DNA of 64,000 nt, taken from Rhodospirillales bacterium. GTDB taxonomy: Bacteria > Pseudomonadota > Alphaproteobacteria > Rhodospirillales > Defluviicoccaceae. A model generated the notes under the pieces. It searched no databases. It was not told the DNA's origin and worked only from the letters and a program-made list of their open reading frames with translations. The stretch spans positions 124,001 through 188,000 of the forward strand of contig JADJRE010000004.1 of the NCBI GenBank assembly GCA_016712375.1. The letters are read 5' to 3'. Position numbers and translations under genes: made by a program. This document shows positions 1-9,719 of this stretch, piece by piece (the first letter of the stretch is position 1; the number at the start of each line of letters is the position of its first letter).

Positions 1-1
1 T

Positions 2-217
2 CAGATGCTTGACGTCGGCAAGAACATGGCCGAGACGGGCGAGATCAGCCCTTTCCTCGGGTTGTGGCTGCCGTTCATTGCATTCGCTGCCATCAGCGTC
101 TGGCTGTTCTGGCGCGCCTCGACACGACTGCCGCGCGTCAGCGGCATCAGCGCCACGTCCCTTCCGCTGCTGCGGGATCTCGGCAGCGCCTTTGTTCGAC
201 TGAAGAGACGAGGATAA
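2..217 (+). CDS. lptF: LptF, LPS export permease (C-terminal part only)
   Basis: This is the last 71 residues of a membrane protein whose start lies outside the window. One hydrophobic helix (FLGLWLPFIAFAAISVWLFW) is followed by a short basic tail, which is how YjgP/YjgQ permeases end. Its stop overlaps the start of the next gene (TAATG), and that gene is clearly lptG. LptF-LptG form the inner-membrane channel of the LptB2FGC transporter that extracts lipopolysaccharide. The identification rests mainly on the neighbour and on this terminal helix. Confidence 0.7.
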   Translation, partial: QMLDVGKNMAETGEISPFLGLWLPFIAFAAISVWLFWRASTRLPRVSGISATSLPLLRDLGSAFVRLKRRG

Positions 218-1285
218 TGTCGATCCTCGGCCGTTACCTCACCGCTCGCTTCGGCGCCTACCTCGCGTTTATGCTGGGAGCGCTGACCGCGCTGGCGCTT
301 ACCCTCGACCTCATGGAGGAAGCGGATCGGGTGCTGGAGTCGGATCCCGGCAGCATCTCGGCCTTGATTTGGTACAGCGTGCTCCGCCTTCCCGACATTC
401 TCGCCCAGATGCTGCCGATTGCGACGTTGCTCGGCATCGTCGTGATGCTGGGCCGGCTGCTTCGCCATAGCGAACTGGTGGCGATGTGGGCAGCGGCGTT
501 TCGCCTGTGCAGTTGATGAGCCAACTCCTGCCGGCGGCGGCACTGCTCGGGATCTTCAGCTTTCTCAACGCCGATATCGCTGTTCCCATCTCGCGGGATG
601 CGTTGCGGACGTGGGGGGTGGGCGAGGCGCGCAAGACCGGCATACTCGCCGACGACGGCAAGATGGCTTGGATGCTGAGCGGCACCGACGTGGTCCGCAC
701 ACCGAAGCAGGCGTCGGCGTCGGGTGAACTCCGCGACGTCACGATTTTCCGCCGGGATGCCGAAGGCCGGCTGCTGGAGCGGATCGGTGCCGCCCGCGCG
801 CTGCCGCAGGGAGATGGCTGGCAGCTCGAAGCGGTGCGTCGAATTGACATCGACACGGCCGCGACCGCCAACCTGAGAGCCTCTATTGGCAGGGGCGGAT
901 CGACGTCGGGGCGCTGCCGCTGATCGCCGGCGACATCCGCGCTCTTCGCAGCGGCCAGCTGCTCGATCTGATTCGTAACGAAGGCTATGGCCAGCAGCCC
1001 GCCTACCGGTTCGACACCTGGCTGCAGTCGCGGCTGGCGGGCGCGCTGATCCCCGCGCTGATGGTGTTCCTGGCGATCGCGCTGGCGCAGCGGTTCCGCC
1101 GCACGGGCGTCTTCGCCACTTTGCTGCTCGGCGGCATCGGCATCGGCTTCGCGTTTTTCGCCCTCGACGGCATCTCCTTTGCGATGGGTGAAGCCGGTTT
1201 GCTGCCCCCGTGGTTCGCCGCGTGGGGGCCAAAACTGGCCCTGGCTGGCTTGGTCGGAACCCTGCTTGTCAGCAGCGAAGCGTGA
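217..1285 (+). pseudogene. lptG: LptG, LPS export permease, broken by two -1 frameshifts
   Basis: The N-terminus (MSILGRYLTARFGAYLAF) and the internal ELVAMWAAG/VSPVQLMSQL signature are those of LptG, the partner permease of LptF. The reading frame moves twice. Near 496, GGGC appears to have lost a G: frame 1 ends AAAFRLCS while the next frame continues GVSPVQLMSQLLPAAALLG. Near 875-882 the frame moves again, to LYWQGRIDVGALPLIAGDIR and the C-terminal helices ending at 1285. Both changes are single-base losses and every domain is otherwise present (about 356 residues, the normal length). LptG is normally essential, so sequence error is more likely than a true pseudogene. Confidence 0.8.
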
Positions 1286-1301
1286 AGCACGGACGCTGTA
1301 T

Positions 1302-1625
1302 TTAGCGGGTGAAGATCGGCGGAGGGCTGGCGATCGGGGACGCCGGCTTACCGGTGATCGGCGATGCGAAGCGCCCAGAAATCACCGGCGCAGCCTGAAA
1401 CGCGCTTGAACGGTTGGCGACAATGGCCCGTCGGGTGGGGAAGCTCCGGACAAAGGCGCGATCGCTGCGATTGATGACGATCACTTGCTGCGGGCAGGGG
1501 GCAAAGCAGGAGCCGCCCCTGGCACGGCTGACGTCGCAGGCATCAGCGGCCGAACTGGCGACGCCGATCAAGGCGAACACTGCGGTCCCGATGAGGAAGG
1601 GCCAAAATCGCCACAGCCGCTTCAT
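1302..1625 (-). CDS. Small exported protein of unknown function
   Basis: The product is 107 residues. The start at 1625 is chosen because GGAGGG lies directly upstream on the minus strand and because it places a signal peptide at the very N-terminus (MKRLWRFWPFLIGTAVFALI, then GVASSAADA). The mature part has three cysteines (ACDVSRARGGSCFAPC) and a basic, proline-rich tail. I recognise no family. It is convergent with lptG. Confidence 0.5.
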   Translation of the reverse strand: MKRLWRFWPFLIGTAVFALIGVASSAADACDVSRARGGSCFAPCPQQVIVINRSDRAFVRSFPTRRAIVANRSSAFQAAPVISGRFASPITGKPASPIASPPPIFTR

Positions 1626-1829
1626 TTTCCCTCCGACCAATCCACATGGCCGGTCTTCCACAGCTTGAGATTATATCCGTAGCTATCGGCGTTCAAGGCC
1701 CGCAGAGCGAAACCCTATCAAGAATTCGGCAACGGGACCATGGGCTGGCTGCGAAGCTCGGTCTTGATGGTCGGCAGAACTGCGGACACTCTGGAGGATG
1801 GTGAGATAAACGCGGCGCCCGCTCATCGT

Positions 1830-2580
1830 AACGCACGCACCTGACAAGGCTTGGTTTTCGACCCATCCACGCCTTGACCGTGCCGAAGGGGTGCTCGACG
1901 GTCCGTCGCGGATGGTCATGGCGTCGGGGGCGCGATCGAGACGATTGAGCATGGCATCGATGACGTCTTCATGTTCCCAGCGTCTCACACGCTTTCCTTG
2001 GCCGGCGTGCACCTGGTTTTGAGCGCAGTCACCGCCCTCCGCGACAGTCGTGCAGCGATAGGTGAGCGTCTCGCCCGTCGGGCAGCGATAGGTTCTCGGC
2101 AGTATCGTATACGAAGTCATCCTTGCCGAAGACGAAGTCATCCTTGCCGAAGCGGCCGGCTGCCTTGGCTCCCGAGGTGCAGGGTTTGGGCACGTAAGGG
2201 GTGACGTCGATGGCCTCGCAGGCGAGGATTTCCTCACCGCTGAAATACCCTTGATCGGCGAGGACATCGATCCTCTCGGCGCCCATCGCCGCCTTGGCCT
2301 GACGCGCCATGGGCGAAAGCAGTGTCCTGTCGACGACGGTATTGGTGACCTCGTGGGCGACGATGAGATGATGCTCGGTGTCCACCGCGATCTGCGGCGT
2401 CCAGCGATTGAAGGTAGCGCTCGATGCTCTGTTCGACCTGGCTGATGCGGCGCTTGAGTTTGCCCTTGGTGAAGTTTCGGTCGCGGGCGTTGACCGCCTT
2501 GAACTTGGCGCCGTCGATGGCGGCCACGGCGCGGGCGAAGAGCCCCAGATCACGGCAGAGACCGATGAACCGGGCGTCCC
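1830..2580 (-). pseudogene. Transposase remnant, IS1182-like
   Basis: Read on the minus strand, three frames in turn give transposase segments: RFIGLCRDLGLFARA and AAIDGAKFKAVNARDRNF; then DTEHHLIVAHEVTN, ADQGYFSGEEILACEA and YVPKPCTSGAKAAGRFGK; then YRCPTGETLTYRC, RRWEHEDVIDAMLNRLD and finally EHPFGTVKAWMG. The order matches DDE transposases of the IS1182 type. The 5' part is missing (an in-frame stop precedes the first segment), there are at least three frameshifts, and a 21-base tandem duplication at 2112-2153 repeats FGKDDFV. No terminal inverted repeats were identified. This is a decayed, immobile insertion. Confidence 0.75.
2112..2153. repeat. 21-bp tandem duplication inside the transposase remnant
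   Basis: Two adjacent 21-base copies (2112-2132 and 2133-2153) differ only at the last base. On the minus strand they encode the repeated heptapeptide FGKDDFV, which occurs only once in normal transposases of this kind. This looks like replication slippage in a gene no longer under selection. Confidence 0.8.
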
Positions 2581-2692
2581 CAGGGAATCATAGCGCAACG
2601 CCCGTTTTCACAGATTCGGGATGACACGTCTGATCATGCCAGGACCGTCTGACGCGGAGTCGGAATCGATACAAGAGCCCGCGCGCCGCCCA

Positions 2693-2721
2693 TTGACCCG
2701 CGCCGGAGCGCTGCGTATGTT
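2693..2721 (+). promoter_or_regulatory. Putative sigma-70 promoter of rpmJ
   Basis: TTGACC at 2693-2698 and TATGTT at 2716-2721 are separated by 17 bases, a good housekeeping promoter match. They lie about 58 bases upstream of the rpmJ start and point the same way. Inference from sequence only. Confidence 0.5.
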
Positions 2722-2778
2722 GCCGTGCCTTGCGACGGGACGGCCCGGCGCGATTTGGGGATGCGTTGGACCAGCGTC

Positions 2779-2904
2779 ATGAAGATCAGGCACTCGATCA
2801 AGTCGGCGAAGACGCGCGAGCGCAATTGCCTCGTGGTGCGGCGCAAGCGCCGCCTCTACGTCATCAACAAGAAGCAGCCGCGCTACAAGACCCGCCAGGG
2901 CTGA
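2779..2904 (+). CDS. rpmJ: Ribosomal protein bL36
   Basis: A 41-residue basic protein beginning MKIRHSIKSAKTRERNCLVV and ending INKKQPRYKTRQG. This is the alphaproteobacterial L36 pattern (KxRxSxKS, VVRRKxRxYVINK, P-R-[FY]-K-x-RQG). It is the zinc-free (C-minus) type, with only one of the four zinc cysteines. It is a small protein of the 50S subunit. A promoter-like pair lies at 2693-2721. The gene stands alone between the transposase remnant and glcD. Confidence 0.95.
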   Translation: MKIRHSIKSAKTRERNCLVVRRKRRLYVINKKQPRYKTRQG

Positions 2905-3058
2905 CTCTTCCCTCCTGCTTTGATAAATTCACTTCGGTTCGCCCCTTCCAGCGCCGTAGCCGCGGCCTGAGGGTCTTGGTTTCGCTTTTGCCGGTTTGAC
3001 GGAGCACCTACATTCCTAGGTGAATGCTCCGCGACATCCGGGAGGGGGAGCGAAGGCC

Positions 3059-4546
3059 ATGCAGATGCCGAAGCCGGACGCAAGCGTGCTGGTCCGGCGG
3101 ATGGAGATCGCGGAAGCCTTGCGGGCGATCGTGCCCGGCGAGGGCGTGATCGACCAGCCGGATGAGCTTCGGGTCCATGAGAGCGACGCGCTGACCGCCT
3201 ACCGGCAGCCGCCCATGCTGGTCGTGCTGCCGGAGAGCACCGACCAGGTCTCCGAAATCCTCGCTTATTGCCACGCCGAGGGCATCAAGGTGGTGCCGCG
3301 CGGGTCCGGCACCTCGCTGTCGGGCGGGGCGCTGCCACTGGCCGACGGTATCCTGCTCGGGCTCGGCAAATTCAATCGCATTCTCGACATCGACTACGAA
3401 AATCGCTGCGTCACCGTCCAGCCAGGCGTGCCCAACCTCGCCATCTCCACCGCGGTGGGACATCGAGGCTTCTACTACGCGCCGGATCCCTCCAGCCAGA
3501 TCGCGTGCTCGATCGGCGGCAACGTCGCCGAGAACGCCGGCGGCGTGCACTGTCTGAAGTACGGGCTCACCACCAACAACGTCCTCGGCGTCGAACTGGT
3601 GTTGATCGACGGCTCGGTGGTGCGGCTGGGCGGCAAGCACCTCGACAGCGAGGCCTATGATCTGCTGGGCGTGATCACCGGCTCCGAGGGCCTCCTCGGC
3701 GTCGTCACCGAGGTCACAGTGCGGATCATCCGCCGGCCGGAAACGGCACGCGCCATTCTCGTGGGATTTCCAACTGTGCAGTCGGCGGGGGCCTGCGTTG
3801 CCGCCGTGATCGGCGCCGGCATCATTCCTGCTGGCATGGAAATGATGGACGCGGCGGCGATGCGGGCCGCCGAAGACTATGCGCACGCCGGTTATCCGCT
3901 GGACGCGCAAGCGCTGCTGATCGTTGAACTCGATGGGCCGGAGGCCGAGGTTGATGATCTGATTGTCCGGCTGGAGGACATCGCCCGAGGGAGCGGCGCC
4001 GACAGCGTTCAGGTCAGCCGCAACGAGGAGGAGCGGCTGCGATTCTGGGCCGGGCGCAAGGCGGCGTTCCCGGCCGTCGGCCGGATCAGCCCCGACTACC
4101 TGTGCATGGACGGAACCATCCCTCGCCACAGGCTGCCTGATGTCCTGACCCACATCCAGGAACTCGAGCGGCAGCACGGCCTGCGATGCGCCAACGTTTT
4201 TCACGCCGGTGACGGCAACCTGCACCCGCTGATTCTTTACGACGCCGCCGCCCCTGGCGAACTGGAGAAGGCGGAGGCGTTTGGCGCCGACATCCTGCGG
4301 GAATGCGTGCGCGTCGGCGGCGTACTGACCGGCGAGCATGGCGTCGGCGTCGAAAAGCGCGACCTGATGGGCGAAATGTTCAGCGAGGAGGATTTGAAGC
4401 AGCAGCAGCGCCTCAAGTGCGCGTTCGATCCGGAGAGCCTGCTCAACCCAGGGAAAGTGTATCCGACGCTGCACCGCTGCGCCGAACTGGGCCGGATACA
4501 TGTGCATCGCGGCGAACTTCGCTTTCCCGATATTCCCCGTTTCTGA
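3059..4546 (+). CDS. glcD: Glycolate oxidase FAD subunit GlcD
   Basis: The 495-residue product catalyses, with GlcE and GlcF, oxidation of glycolate to glyoxylate and feeds electrons to the respiratory chain. It has the PCMH-type FAD-binding domain (VVPRGSGTSLSGGALPL and PDPSSQIACSIGGNVAENAG) and the C-terminal FAD-oxidase domain with HAGDGNLHP and TGEHGVGVEK. The start at 3059 follows GGGAGGGGGAG at a suitable distance; an upstream ATG at 3020 has no such site. The stop overlaps the next start (TGATG), so glcD and glcE are translationally coupled. The length is normal for the family (about 495). Confidence 0.93.
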   Translation: MQMPKPDASVLVRRMEIAEALRAIVPGEGVIDQPDELRVHESDALTAYRQPPMLVVLPESTDQVSEILAYCHAEGIKVVPRGSGTSLSGGALPLADGILLGLGKFNRILDIDYENRCVTVQPGVPNLAISTAVGHRGFYYAPDPSSQIACSIGGNVAENAGGVHCLKYGLTTNNVLGVELVLIDGSVVRLGGKHLDSEAYDLLGVITGSEGLLGVVTEVTVRIIRRPETARAILVGFPTVQSAGACVAAVIGAGIIPAGMEMMDAAAMRAAEDYAHAGYPLDAQALLIVELDGPEAEVDDLIVRLEDIARGSGADSVQVSRNEEERLRFWAGRKAAFPAVGRISPDYLCMDGTIPRHRLPDVLTHIQELERQHGLRCANVFHAGDGNLHPLILYDAAAPGELEKAEAFGADILRECVRVGGVLTGEHGVGVEKRDLMGEMFSEEDLKQQQRLKCAFDPESLLNPGKVYPTLHRCAELGRIHVHRGELRFPDIPRF

Positions 4547-5826
4547 TGGACGGCGCACCCCGGCAGCAGGAGGGCAAGCCACGCGCGATGACGACGTTGA
4601 TGCGGCCGGATAGTGCGGAACAGGTCGGCGACGCTGTGCAGACGGCGATCGTCGAGTCGCGCCGGTTGGACGTGGCCGCTGGCGGATCCAAAGCCGGGTG
4701 GGGCCGCCCCGCGGAGACTGATACCCGGCTCGATCTGTCGGCACTGTCGGGAAGCGTGCTCTACGAGCCGGACGAACTTGTCCTCACCGCAAAGCCGGCG
4801 ACACCGCTCGCCGAAATCGAGGCGTTGCTGAAGGAGAGCCGGCAGCATCTCGCTTTCGAGCCGCCCGATCTCGGTCCGCTACTCGACGGCGGCGGCGAAC
4901 GGCGGTCGAACGTCGGCGGAACTCTGGGCGGCGCCGTCTTCTGTAACTTGGCCGGTCCACGGCGGATCAAGGTGGGCGCCGCGCGGGACCATATCCTGGG
5001 CTTTCACGCGGTGAGCGGCCGCGGCGAGCGCTTCAAGGCTGGAGGTCGTGTGGTCAAGAACGTTACCGGCTTTGATCTGTCGAAGCTGATCGCGGGTTCT
5101 TTTGGCACCCTTGCCGCGGTGACTGAACTTACCGTGCGCGCATTACCCGCCCCTGAGGAAACACGCACCGTGGTGTTGTTCGGGCTGTCCGACGCAGACG
5201 GGGTGCGAACGATGACCATAGCCCTCACCAGCGCATGCGACATCTCCGGCGCTGCCCACCTGCCGGCCGGCGTGACCTTGACTTCGAAAGTGCCGGGGCT
5301 CGCTTCCGCCGGCTGCTCGGCGACGTTGCTTCGACTGGATGGAACTATAACGTCGGTGGCGGCCCGGGTCCTCCATCTGAGCCGGCTGCTGCTCAAGCTC
5401 GGCCCGCCGACCGTCTTGAACACGCACGATAGCGTCGCCGCATGGCGGGACATCCGCGACGCGTCGTTTTTCGTCGCGCATCCAGAGCATCAGGTTTGGC
5501 GGCTGTCGGTGCCACCGTCCGCTAGCGCCGAGGTGGTCGCGCAGATTCTCGATCGGCGGCCAGGGCATGCGTTCTACGACTGGGGCGGCGGGCTGATCTG
5601 GCTGGCACTGCAACCGAGTACCGACGCCGGCGAAGCGATGGTGCGCGGGGCCGTCGGCATCACCGGCGGGCACGCCACGTTGCTGCGCGCCGCGCCCGAG
5701 GTACGGGCACAAGTGCCCGTTTTCCAGCCACAGCCGCCACCGCTGGCGGCGCTGACGCGGCGGATCAAGGAGGCGTTCGATCCGCACCGGGTGCTCAATC
5801 CCGGCCGGTTGTACGCAGGCGTCTGA
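4546..5826 (+). CDS. glcE: Glycolate oxidase FAD-binding subunit GlcE
   Basis: A second, shorter FAD-domain protein, the partner of GlcD in glycolate oxidase. Visible features are RSNVGGTLGGAVFCNLAGPRR, the pattern VSGRGERFKAGGRVVKNVTG, FDLSKLIAGSFGTLAAVTE and the C-terminal FDPHRVLNPGRLYAG. Two starts are possible. ATG 4546 overlaps the glcD stop by one base and gives 426 residues. ATG 4588 (MTTLMRPDSAEQ) has AGGAGGG 13 bases upstream and is closer to the usual GlcE N-terminus. The gene sits between glcD and glcF with almost no spacing, so the three form one operon. Confidence 0.9.
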   Translation: MDGAPRQQEGKPRAMTTLMRPDSAEQVGDAVQTAIVESRRLDVAAGGSKAGWGRPAETDTRLDLSALSGSVLYEPDELVLTAKPATPLAEIEALLKESRQHLAFEPPDLGPLLDGGGERRSNVGGTLGGAVFCNLAGPRRIKVGAARDHILGFHAVSGRGERFKAGGRVVKNVTGFDLSKLIAGSFGTLAAVTELTVRALPAPEETRTVVLFGLSDADGVRTMTIALTSACDISGAAHLPAGVTLTSKVPGLASAGCSATLLRLDGTITSVAARVLHLSRLLLKLGPPTVLNTHDSVAAWRDIRDASFFVAHPEHQVWRLSVPPSASAEVVAQILDRRPGHAFYDWGGGLIWLALQPSTDAGEAMVRGAVGITGGHATLLRAAPEVRAQVPVFQPQPPPLAALTRRIKEAFDPHRVLNPGRLYAGV

Positions 5827-5828
5827 AC

Positions 5829-7127
5829 ATGCGAACCGACTTCGCGCATGGCCGGCTGGCGGATCCGCAGCTCCGCGATGCCGATGCGATCCTTCGGGCC
5901 TGCGTGCATTGCGGCTTCTGCCTCGCCACCTGCCCCACCTACCTCTTGCTTGGTGACGAACTGGACAGCCCGCGCGGCCGCATCTATCTCGCCAAAACGA
6001 TGCTGGAGGGCGGCAAGCCGGCGACGGCGCCGGCGGTCAAGCACCTGGACCGCTGCCTCACCTGTCTGTCCTGCATGACGACCTGTCCGTCCGGAGTGCA
6101 CTACGCGCATCTGATCCAGCAGGCGCGGGAGCACATCGAGCGGACCTACGTCCGGCCGTGGCCCGAGCGGCTGCTGCGGCGCGGTCTGGCGACGATCATA
6201 CCCAACCCGATGCTGTTCCGCCTCGCGGCACTGGCCGGCCGGCTCGTCCGCCCAGTCGCGCGGCCGTTCACCCGCCTGCTGCGACCGCGCGTCCGGGCAA
6301 TGCTGACCAACACGCCGCGGCGCATCGCTGGTCCGTCCTGGGTCGACCGGCCGCAGGTCATCCCGGCGGAAGGAGAACGTCGCCTAAGGGTGGTGCTGCT
6401 CGCTGGTTGCGCCCAGCAGGTGCTGCGGCCTGAGATCAACGAGGCGACCGTGCGGGTTCTGACCCGGCACGGCTGCGAGGTGGTAATCGCCCGCGGCGCC
6501 GGCTGCTGCGGCGCAATCCTGCATCAACTTGAATTCGCAGAGCGGGCAAAGGCCCTGGCGGTGGCGAATATCCGCGCCTGGCGTCGCGAGCTGGAGATGG
6601 GCGATCTCGACGCGATCGTCTTCAATGCCTCCGGCTGCGGCGTCGCCATCCGCGATTACGGCCACCTGTTGCGCGAGGATCCGGAGTGGGCAGCGCCGGC
6701 GGCGCGCATCGCGGCACTCGGCCGGGATGTCACCGAGGTGTTGCTCGAGTTGGGACTTCGCTCGTCCGTGCTAAGCGAGATGAGGTCGGTGACCTATCAC
6801 GCAGCGTGCACGATGCAGCACGGGCTCGGCCTGCGCACGCAGTCGAAAGAACTGCTGATGCAGGCCGGCTTCGACGTCTGGGAGCCTGCGGAAGCGCATA
6901 TCTGCTGCGGCTCTGCCGGCACCTACTCGGTACTGCAGCCGGAACTGTCAGAGGCGCTACGCGAACGCAAGCTTGCCGCCATCGCCGCGACGGCACCTTC
7001 GGTCGTCGCCACCGGCAACATCGGGTGCATCACCCAACTGTCCGCCGGCAGCGGTGCACCAGTCATGCACACAGTCGAACTGCTCGACTGGGCAACCGGT
7101 GGTCCGCAGCCCCCAGGCATCGAGTGA
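5829..7127 (+). CDS. glcF: Glycolate oxidase iron-sulfur subunit GlcF
   Basis: The 432-residue iron-sulfur subunit of glycolate oxidase. Two ferredoxin-type CxxCxxCxxxCP motifs (C25, C28, C31, C35 and C76, C79, C82, C86) bind two [4Fe-4S] clusters. They are followed by two CCG domains (LAGCAQQVLRPE with GAGCCG, and YHAACTMQHG with EAHICCGSAGTYS) that carry the heterodisulfide-reductase-like cofactor site. It starts two bases after the glcE stop and completes the operon. The next gene is convergent. Confidence 0.95.
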   Translation: MRTDFAHGRLADPQLRDADAILRACVHCGFCLATCPTYLLLGDELDSPRGRIYLAKTMLEGGKPATAPAVKHLDRCLTCLSCMTTCPSGVHYAHLIQQAREHIERTYVRPWPERLLRRGLATIIPNPMLFRLAALAGRLVRPVARPFTRLLRPRVRAMLTNTPRRIAGPSWVDRPQVIPAEGERRLRVVLLAGCAQQVLRPEINEATVRVLTRHGCEVVIARGAGCCGAILHQLEFAERAKALAVANIRAWRRELEMGDLDAIVFNASGCGVAIRDYGHLLREDPEWAAPAARIAALGRDVTEVLLELGLRSSVLSEMRSVTYHAACTMQHGLGLRTQSKELLMQAGFDVWEPAEAHICCGSAGTYSVLQPELSEALRERKLAAIAATAPSVVATGNIGCITQLSAGSGAPVMHTVELLDWATGGPQPPGIE

Positions 7128-7134
7128 ACGGGCC

Positions 7135-8970
7135 TTACGAAGGCTCGCCCGGCTCGTCCGGCCGCTTGCCACCTCCCCTGCGCCGCCAGTTCCGAAGAGC
7201 CCCGATGATTTCGTCACGCGTTTGAAAGAACGGTAGTTTTGGGCGCGCGGCGCGACTGGGTTCGACCGCGAGGCCGACGCCGACGATCTCGCGAGCTTCG
7301 CTCAATTCGCGGACGATGAGTTCGACCGCTCCCAATGGAACCCGGTCGCCAATTTCGGCAGAGCCGTGCAATCGCCGACCGATGTATTCCGCTATCGATA
7401 GCTTCGCCTCCTCGGCACCGACCGCAAGACCGTATGCATCGCTCAGCTCCGCCATTTTCGTCTCCGCATCGATCGCGAAGTCGCCGAAAAAGTCGCGATC
7501 GGCAGGATCCAGGGCGGCAGGACGGGCGAACAATCGGTCTAGCAGCGGCACCAGTTTGGGTGGGGCGAAAATGTAGACGCGGTCGCCGACCCGCAGCCGG
7601 CCAGCCTCGTGAATGCGGATCGATCGGCCATCCCGGATGATCAGCGACGGCCGCGCCCATCGCGGTATGCGTTCGCCGGTCGCAACCGGGCTCTCGGGAG
7701 CAATGCGATAGGCGACCAGCTCGTGATTGGCCCGCCCCGGCAGTTCCAGCTCCACACGGTCGACCGCGCCGTAGCGAGGTGGCACGACCAGGCCGAGCCA
7801 GCGTGCCATCGGCCCGATCGTCCAGCCTTGCACCAGCAAGGACGCTATGACGACGATGAAAGCGACGTTGAACAGCAGTCGTCCGTTAGGCAGTTCGGCG
7901 ACCATCGGCAGGATCGCCAGCAAGATCGAGACCGCACCCCGGAGTCCGACCCAGGCAACGAAGGTCGTCTCATTGCGGCTGAAGCCGAAGGGCAGCAGCG
8001 ACAGCCAGACGGCGAGCGGCCGGCCGATAATCGTCAGGAACAGCGCAAGGCCTAGCGACGGTAACGCGATATCGAGAAACTGCGAAGGCGTCGCCAGCAG
8101 GCCCAGGGTTAGAAACATGGCGATCTGACTGAACCAGGTCATCCCGTCCTGGAACCGGCGCAGCAGCGGCATCGTGTGCAGCCGCGAGTTGCCGGCCATC
8201 AAGCCGGCGACGTATACGGCGAGGAATCCACTCCCCTCCAGCAAGCCGGTCGCCGCGAACAAGCAGAGCGCGAGGCTGAGGACGACGATCGGATAAAGGC
8301 CGGCCTCCAGTTTCAGCCGGTTGACAGCGAGGATGATGAGCTGGCCGCCGCAGAGGCCGGCGAGCAGACCCAGGCCCATCTGCCGTGCGAAAGCGGTTAA
8401 TACCTCCAAGCCGGCCGTGTCCATCCGGGCTCCGCTGACAGCGAGATCGACCAGCGTCACGGTCAGAAAGATCGCCATCGGATCGTTGGAGCCGGACTCG
8501 ACCTCCAAGGTGTAACGCACCCGGTCACGAACGGTGATCCCGCCGACGCGCAACAAGAAGAAAACCGCTGCCGCGTCGGTGGAACTGACGATGGCGCCCA
8601 GGATCAACGCTTCAAGCCAGCCCAGATCCAGCAGGTAGTGCGCAGCGAAGCCGACCAGGCCCGCAGTTACAAGCACCCCCAGTGTCGCCAGTGTCAGCGC
8701 CGGGCCGAAGGTCGAGCGCACGGCACGAAGGCTCGTATTAAATCCGCTGTCGAACAGAATGACGGCGAGTGCCAGCGAGCCGATAAAGTAAGCGGCCGGC
8801 GCATCATCGAAAGTGAGGCCGCCCGGCCCGTCCTCGCCCGCCACGAGACCGACGGCGAGGAAAACAAGAAGCAACGGTGCGCCGACACGGAACGAGATCA
8901 GGCTGGTGAACGTAGAGATGGCGATGAGGCCGGCGCCGATCAGGATCGCCAGGTTCATCGCCTCAAACAT
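7135..8970 (-). CDS. Potassium/proton antiporter (CvrA/NhaP2 type)
   Basis: The 611-residue product has an N-terminal cation/proton exchanger domain of about 12 helices (residues about 5-400; note GAIVSSTDAAAVFFLL, the CPA1 ion-site pattern, and LRGAVSILLAILPM). A cytoplasmic tail of about 200 residues contains a TrkA-C/RCK-like part (RIPRWARPSLIIRDGRSIRI, VGDRVYIFAP) and a CorC/HlyC-like end. This is the layout of NhaP2/CvrA, which exchanges K+ for H+. It is convergent with glcF. ATG 8958 is an alternative start. Confidence 0.88.
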   Translation of the reverse strand: MFEAMNLAILIGAGLIAISTFTSLISFRVGAPLLLVFLAVGLVAGEDGPGGLTFDDAPAAYFIGSLALAVILFDSGFNTSLRAVRSTFGPALTLATLGVLVTAGLVGFAAHYLLDLGWLEALILGAIVSSTDAAAVFFLLRVGGITVRDRVRYTLEVESGSNDPMAIFLTVTLVDLAVSGARMDTAGLEVLTAFARQMGLGLLAGLCGGQLIILAVNRLKLEAGLYPIVVLSLALCLFAATGLLEGSGFLAVYVAGLMAGNSRLHTMPLLRRFQDGMTWFSQIAMFLTLGLLATPSQFLDIALPSLGLALFLTIIGRPLAVWLSLLPFGFSRNETTFVAWVGLRGAVSILLAILPMVAELPNGRLLFNVAFIVVIASLLVQGWTIGPMARWLGLVVPPRYGAVDRVELELPGRANHELVAYRIAPESPVATGERIPRWARPSLIIRDGRSIRIHEAGRLRVGDRVYIFAPPKLVPLLDRLFARPAALDPADRDFFGDFAIDAETKMAELSDAYGLAVGAEEAKLSIAEYIGRRLHGSAEIGDRVPLGAVELIVRELSEAREIVGVGLAVEPSRAARPKLPFFQTRDEIIGALRNWRRRGGGKRPDEPGEPS

Positions 8971-9560
8971 CGACGTGTAGGTTCCTATTCACCAACCCAG
9001 TCTCCGGCATGACGGAACGGGCTCGCGCCGCCAACTGTCGTCGAAAGCTTCCGGCCGGAGGGAGCAGCTGTTTTCGTGGTGCCTGCCGCTGCGATTTCAG
9101 TTATGTGAACATCTGTCCCTTATGCGCTCGACTGTTCGCCAGCGGCTTGCCGATATCGCCGTTGAACGTGTAAGTTAGCGCTTCGCGCGGACGGACAACA
9201 ATGTTTAAGCGCCTTTCGACGTTCCTGGCCACCCGGATCGATGATTAGGCATCGAGACAGAGGGGCAGACTGTGCCGAATCCATCCGCGCCACGGGGCGG
9301 TACCGATCAGAGCGCTGGTGGGCGCCGGAGTAAAGACGGCTAGTGTGTGCTGGTTATGCTGCATGCGGGGGCCATCTTTTCCGGCAAGCCAGTGAGGGAC
9401 GCCCAGGCGCGGCTGCAGCACGGAAGAGGAAGATGGATCTCGGCCTTGACGCTCTCGCCAGCCGATCAGGCGAACAGGAGGATGTTACCTCCGGCAATTG
9501 ATAGCGGCAGTATCAGCCTTCGCGGGCGTGGTATAATGCGCCAGACGCAAGGGAGGTGTT
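8971..9560. other. Intergenic region with a perfect -10 box
   Basis: I see no supported gene in these 590 bases. A TATAAT at 9532-9537 lies 24 bases upstream of the small gene at 9561 and is probably its -10 element. The best -35-like hexamer (TTGATA, 9498-9503) is too far upstream, so the promoter may depend on an activator or an alternative contact. A 15-codon ORF near 9201 (MFKRLSTFLATRIDD) is too short to support. Confidence 0.4.
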
Positions 9561-9719
9561 ATGGGATTTAGGCCGAACTACAACCAGCAGCGAGCCGAGC
9601 GGGACCGCGCAAAACAACAGAAGAAGCAGGAGAAGTTGAAGCAGCAGCAGGAAGAAACGGCGCGGCGGAAGGCAACGCGGGACGAGGAACCCGCCGATGG
9701 CGGCGATGATGGTAAATGA
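9561..9719 (+). CDS. Small charged helical protein (52 aa)
   Basis: This short gene starts at an ATG placed 5 bases after a strong GGGAGG site. The product begins MGFRPNYNQQRAERDRAKQ and continues with alternating Lys, Glu and Gln (QKKQEKLKQQQEE), then an acidic tail ending GGDDGK. It should form a long charged helix. Similar short proteins are common in alphaproteobacteria, but no function is known to me. It is 22 bases upstream of the cold-shock gene, in the same direction and probably co-transcribed. Confidence 0.7.
   Translation: MGFRPNYNQQRAERDRAKQQKKQEKLKQQQEETARRKATRDEEPADGGDDGK

Noticed and set aside
9347..9571. 74-codon plus-strand ORF before the small charged protein
   Set aside because: Overlaps a strong -10 box and the next ribosome-binding site, has arginine-rich out-of-frame composition and no start signal.
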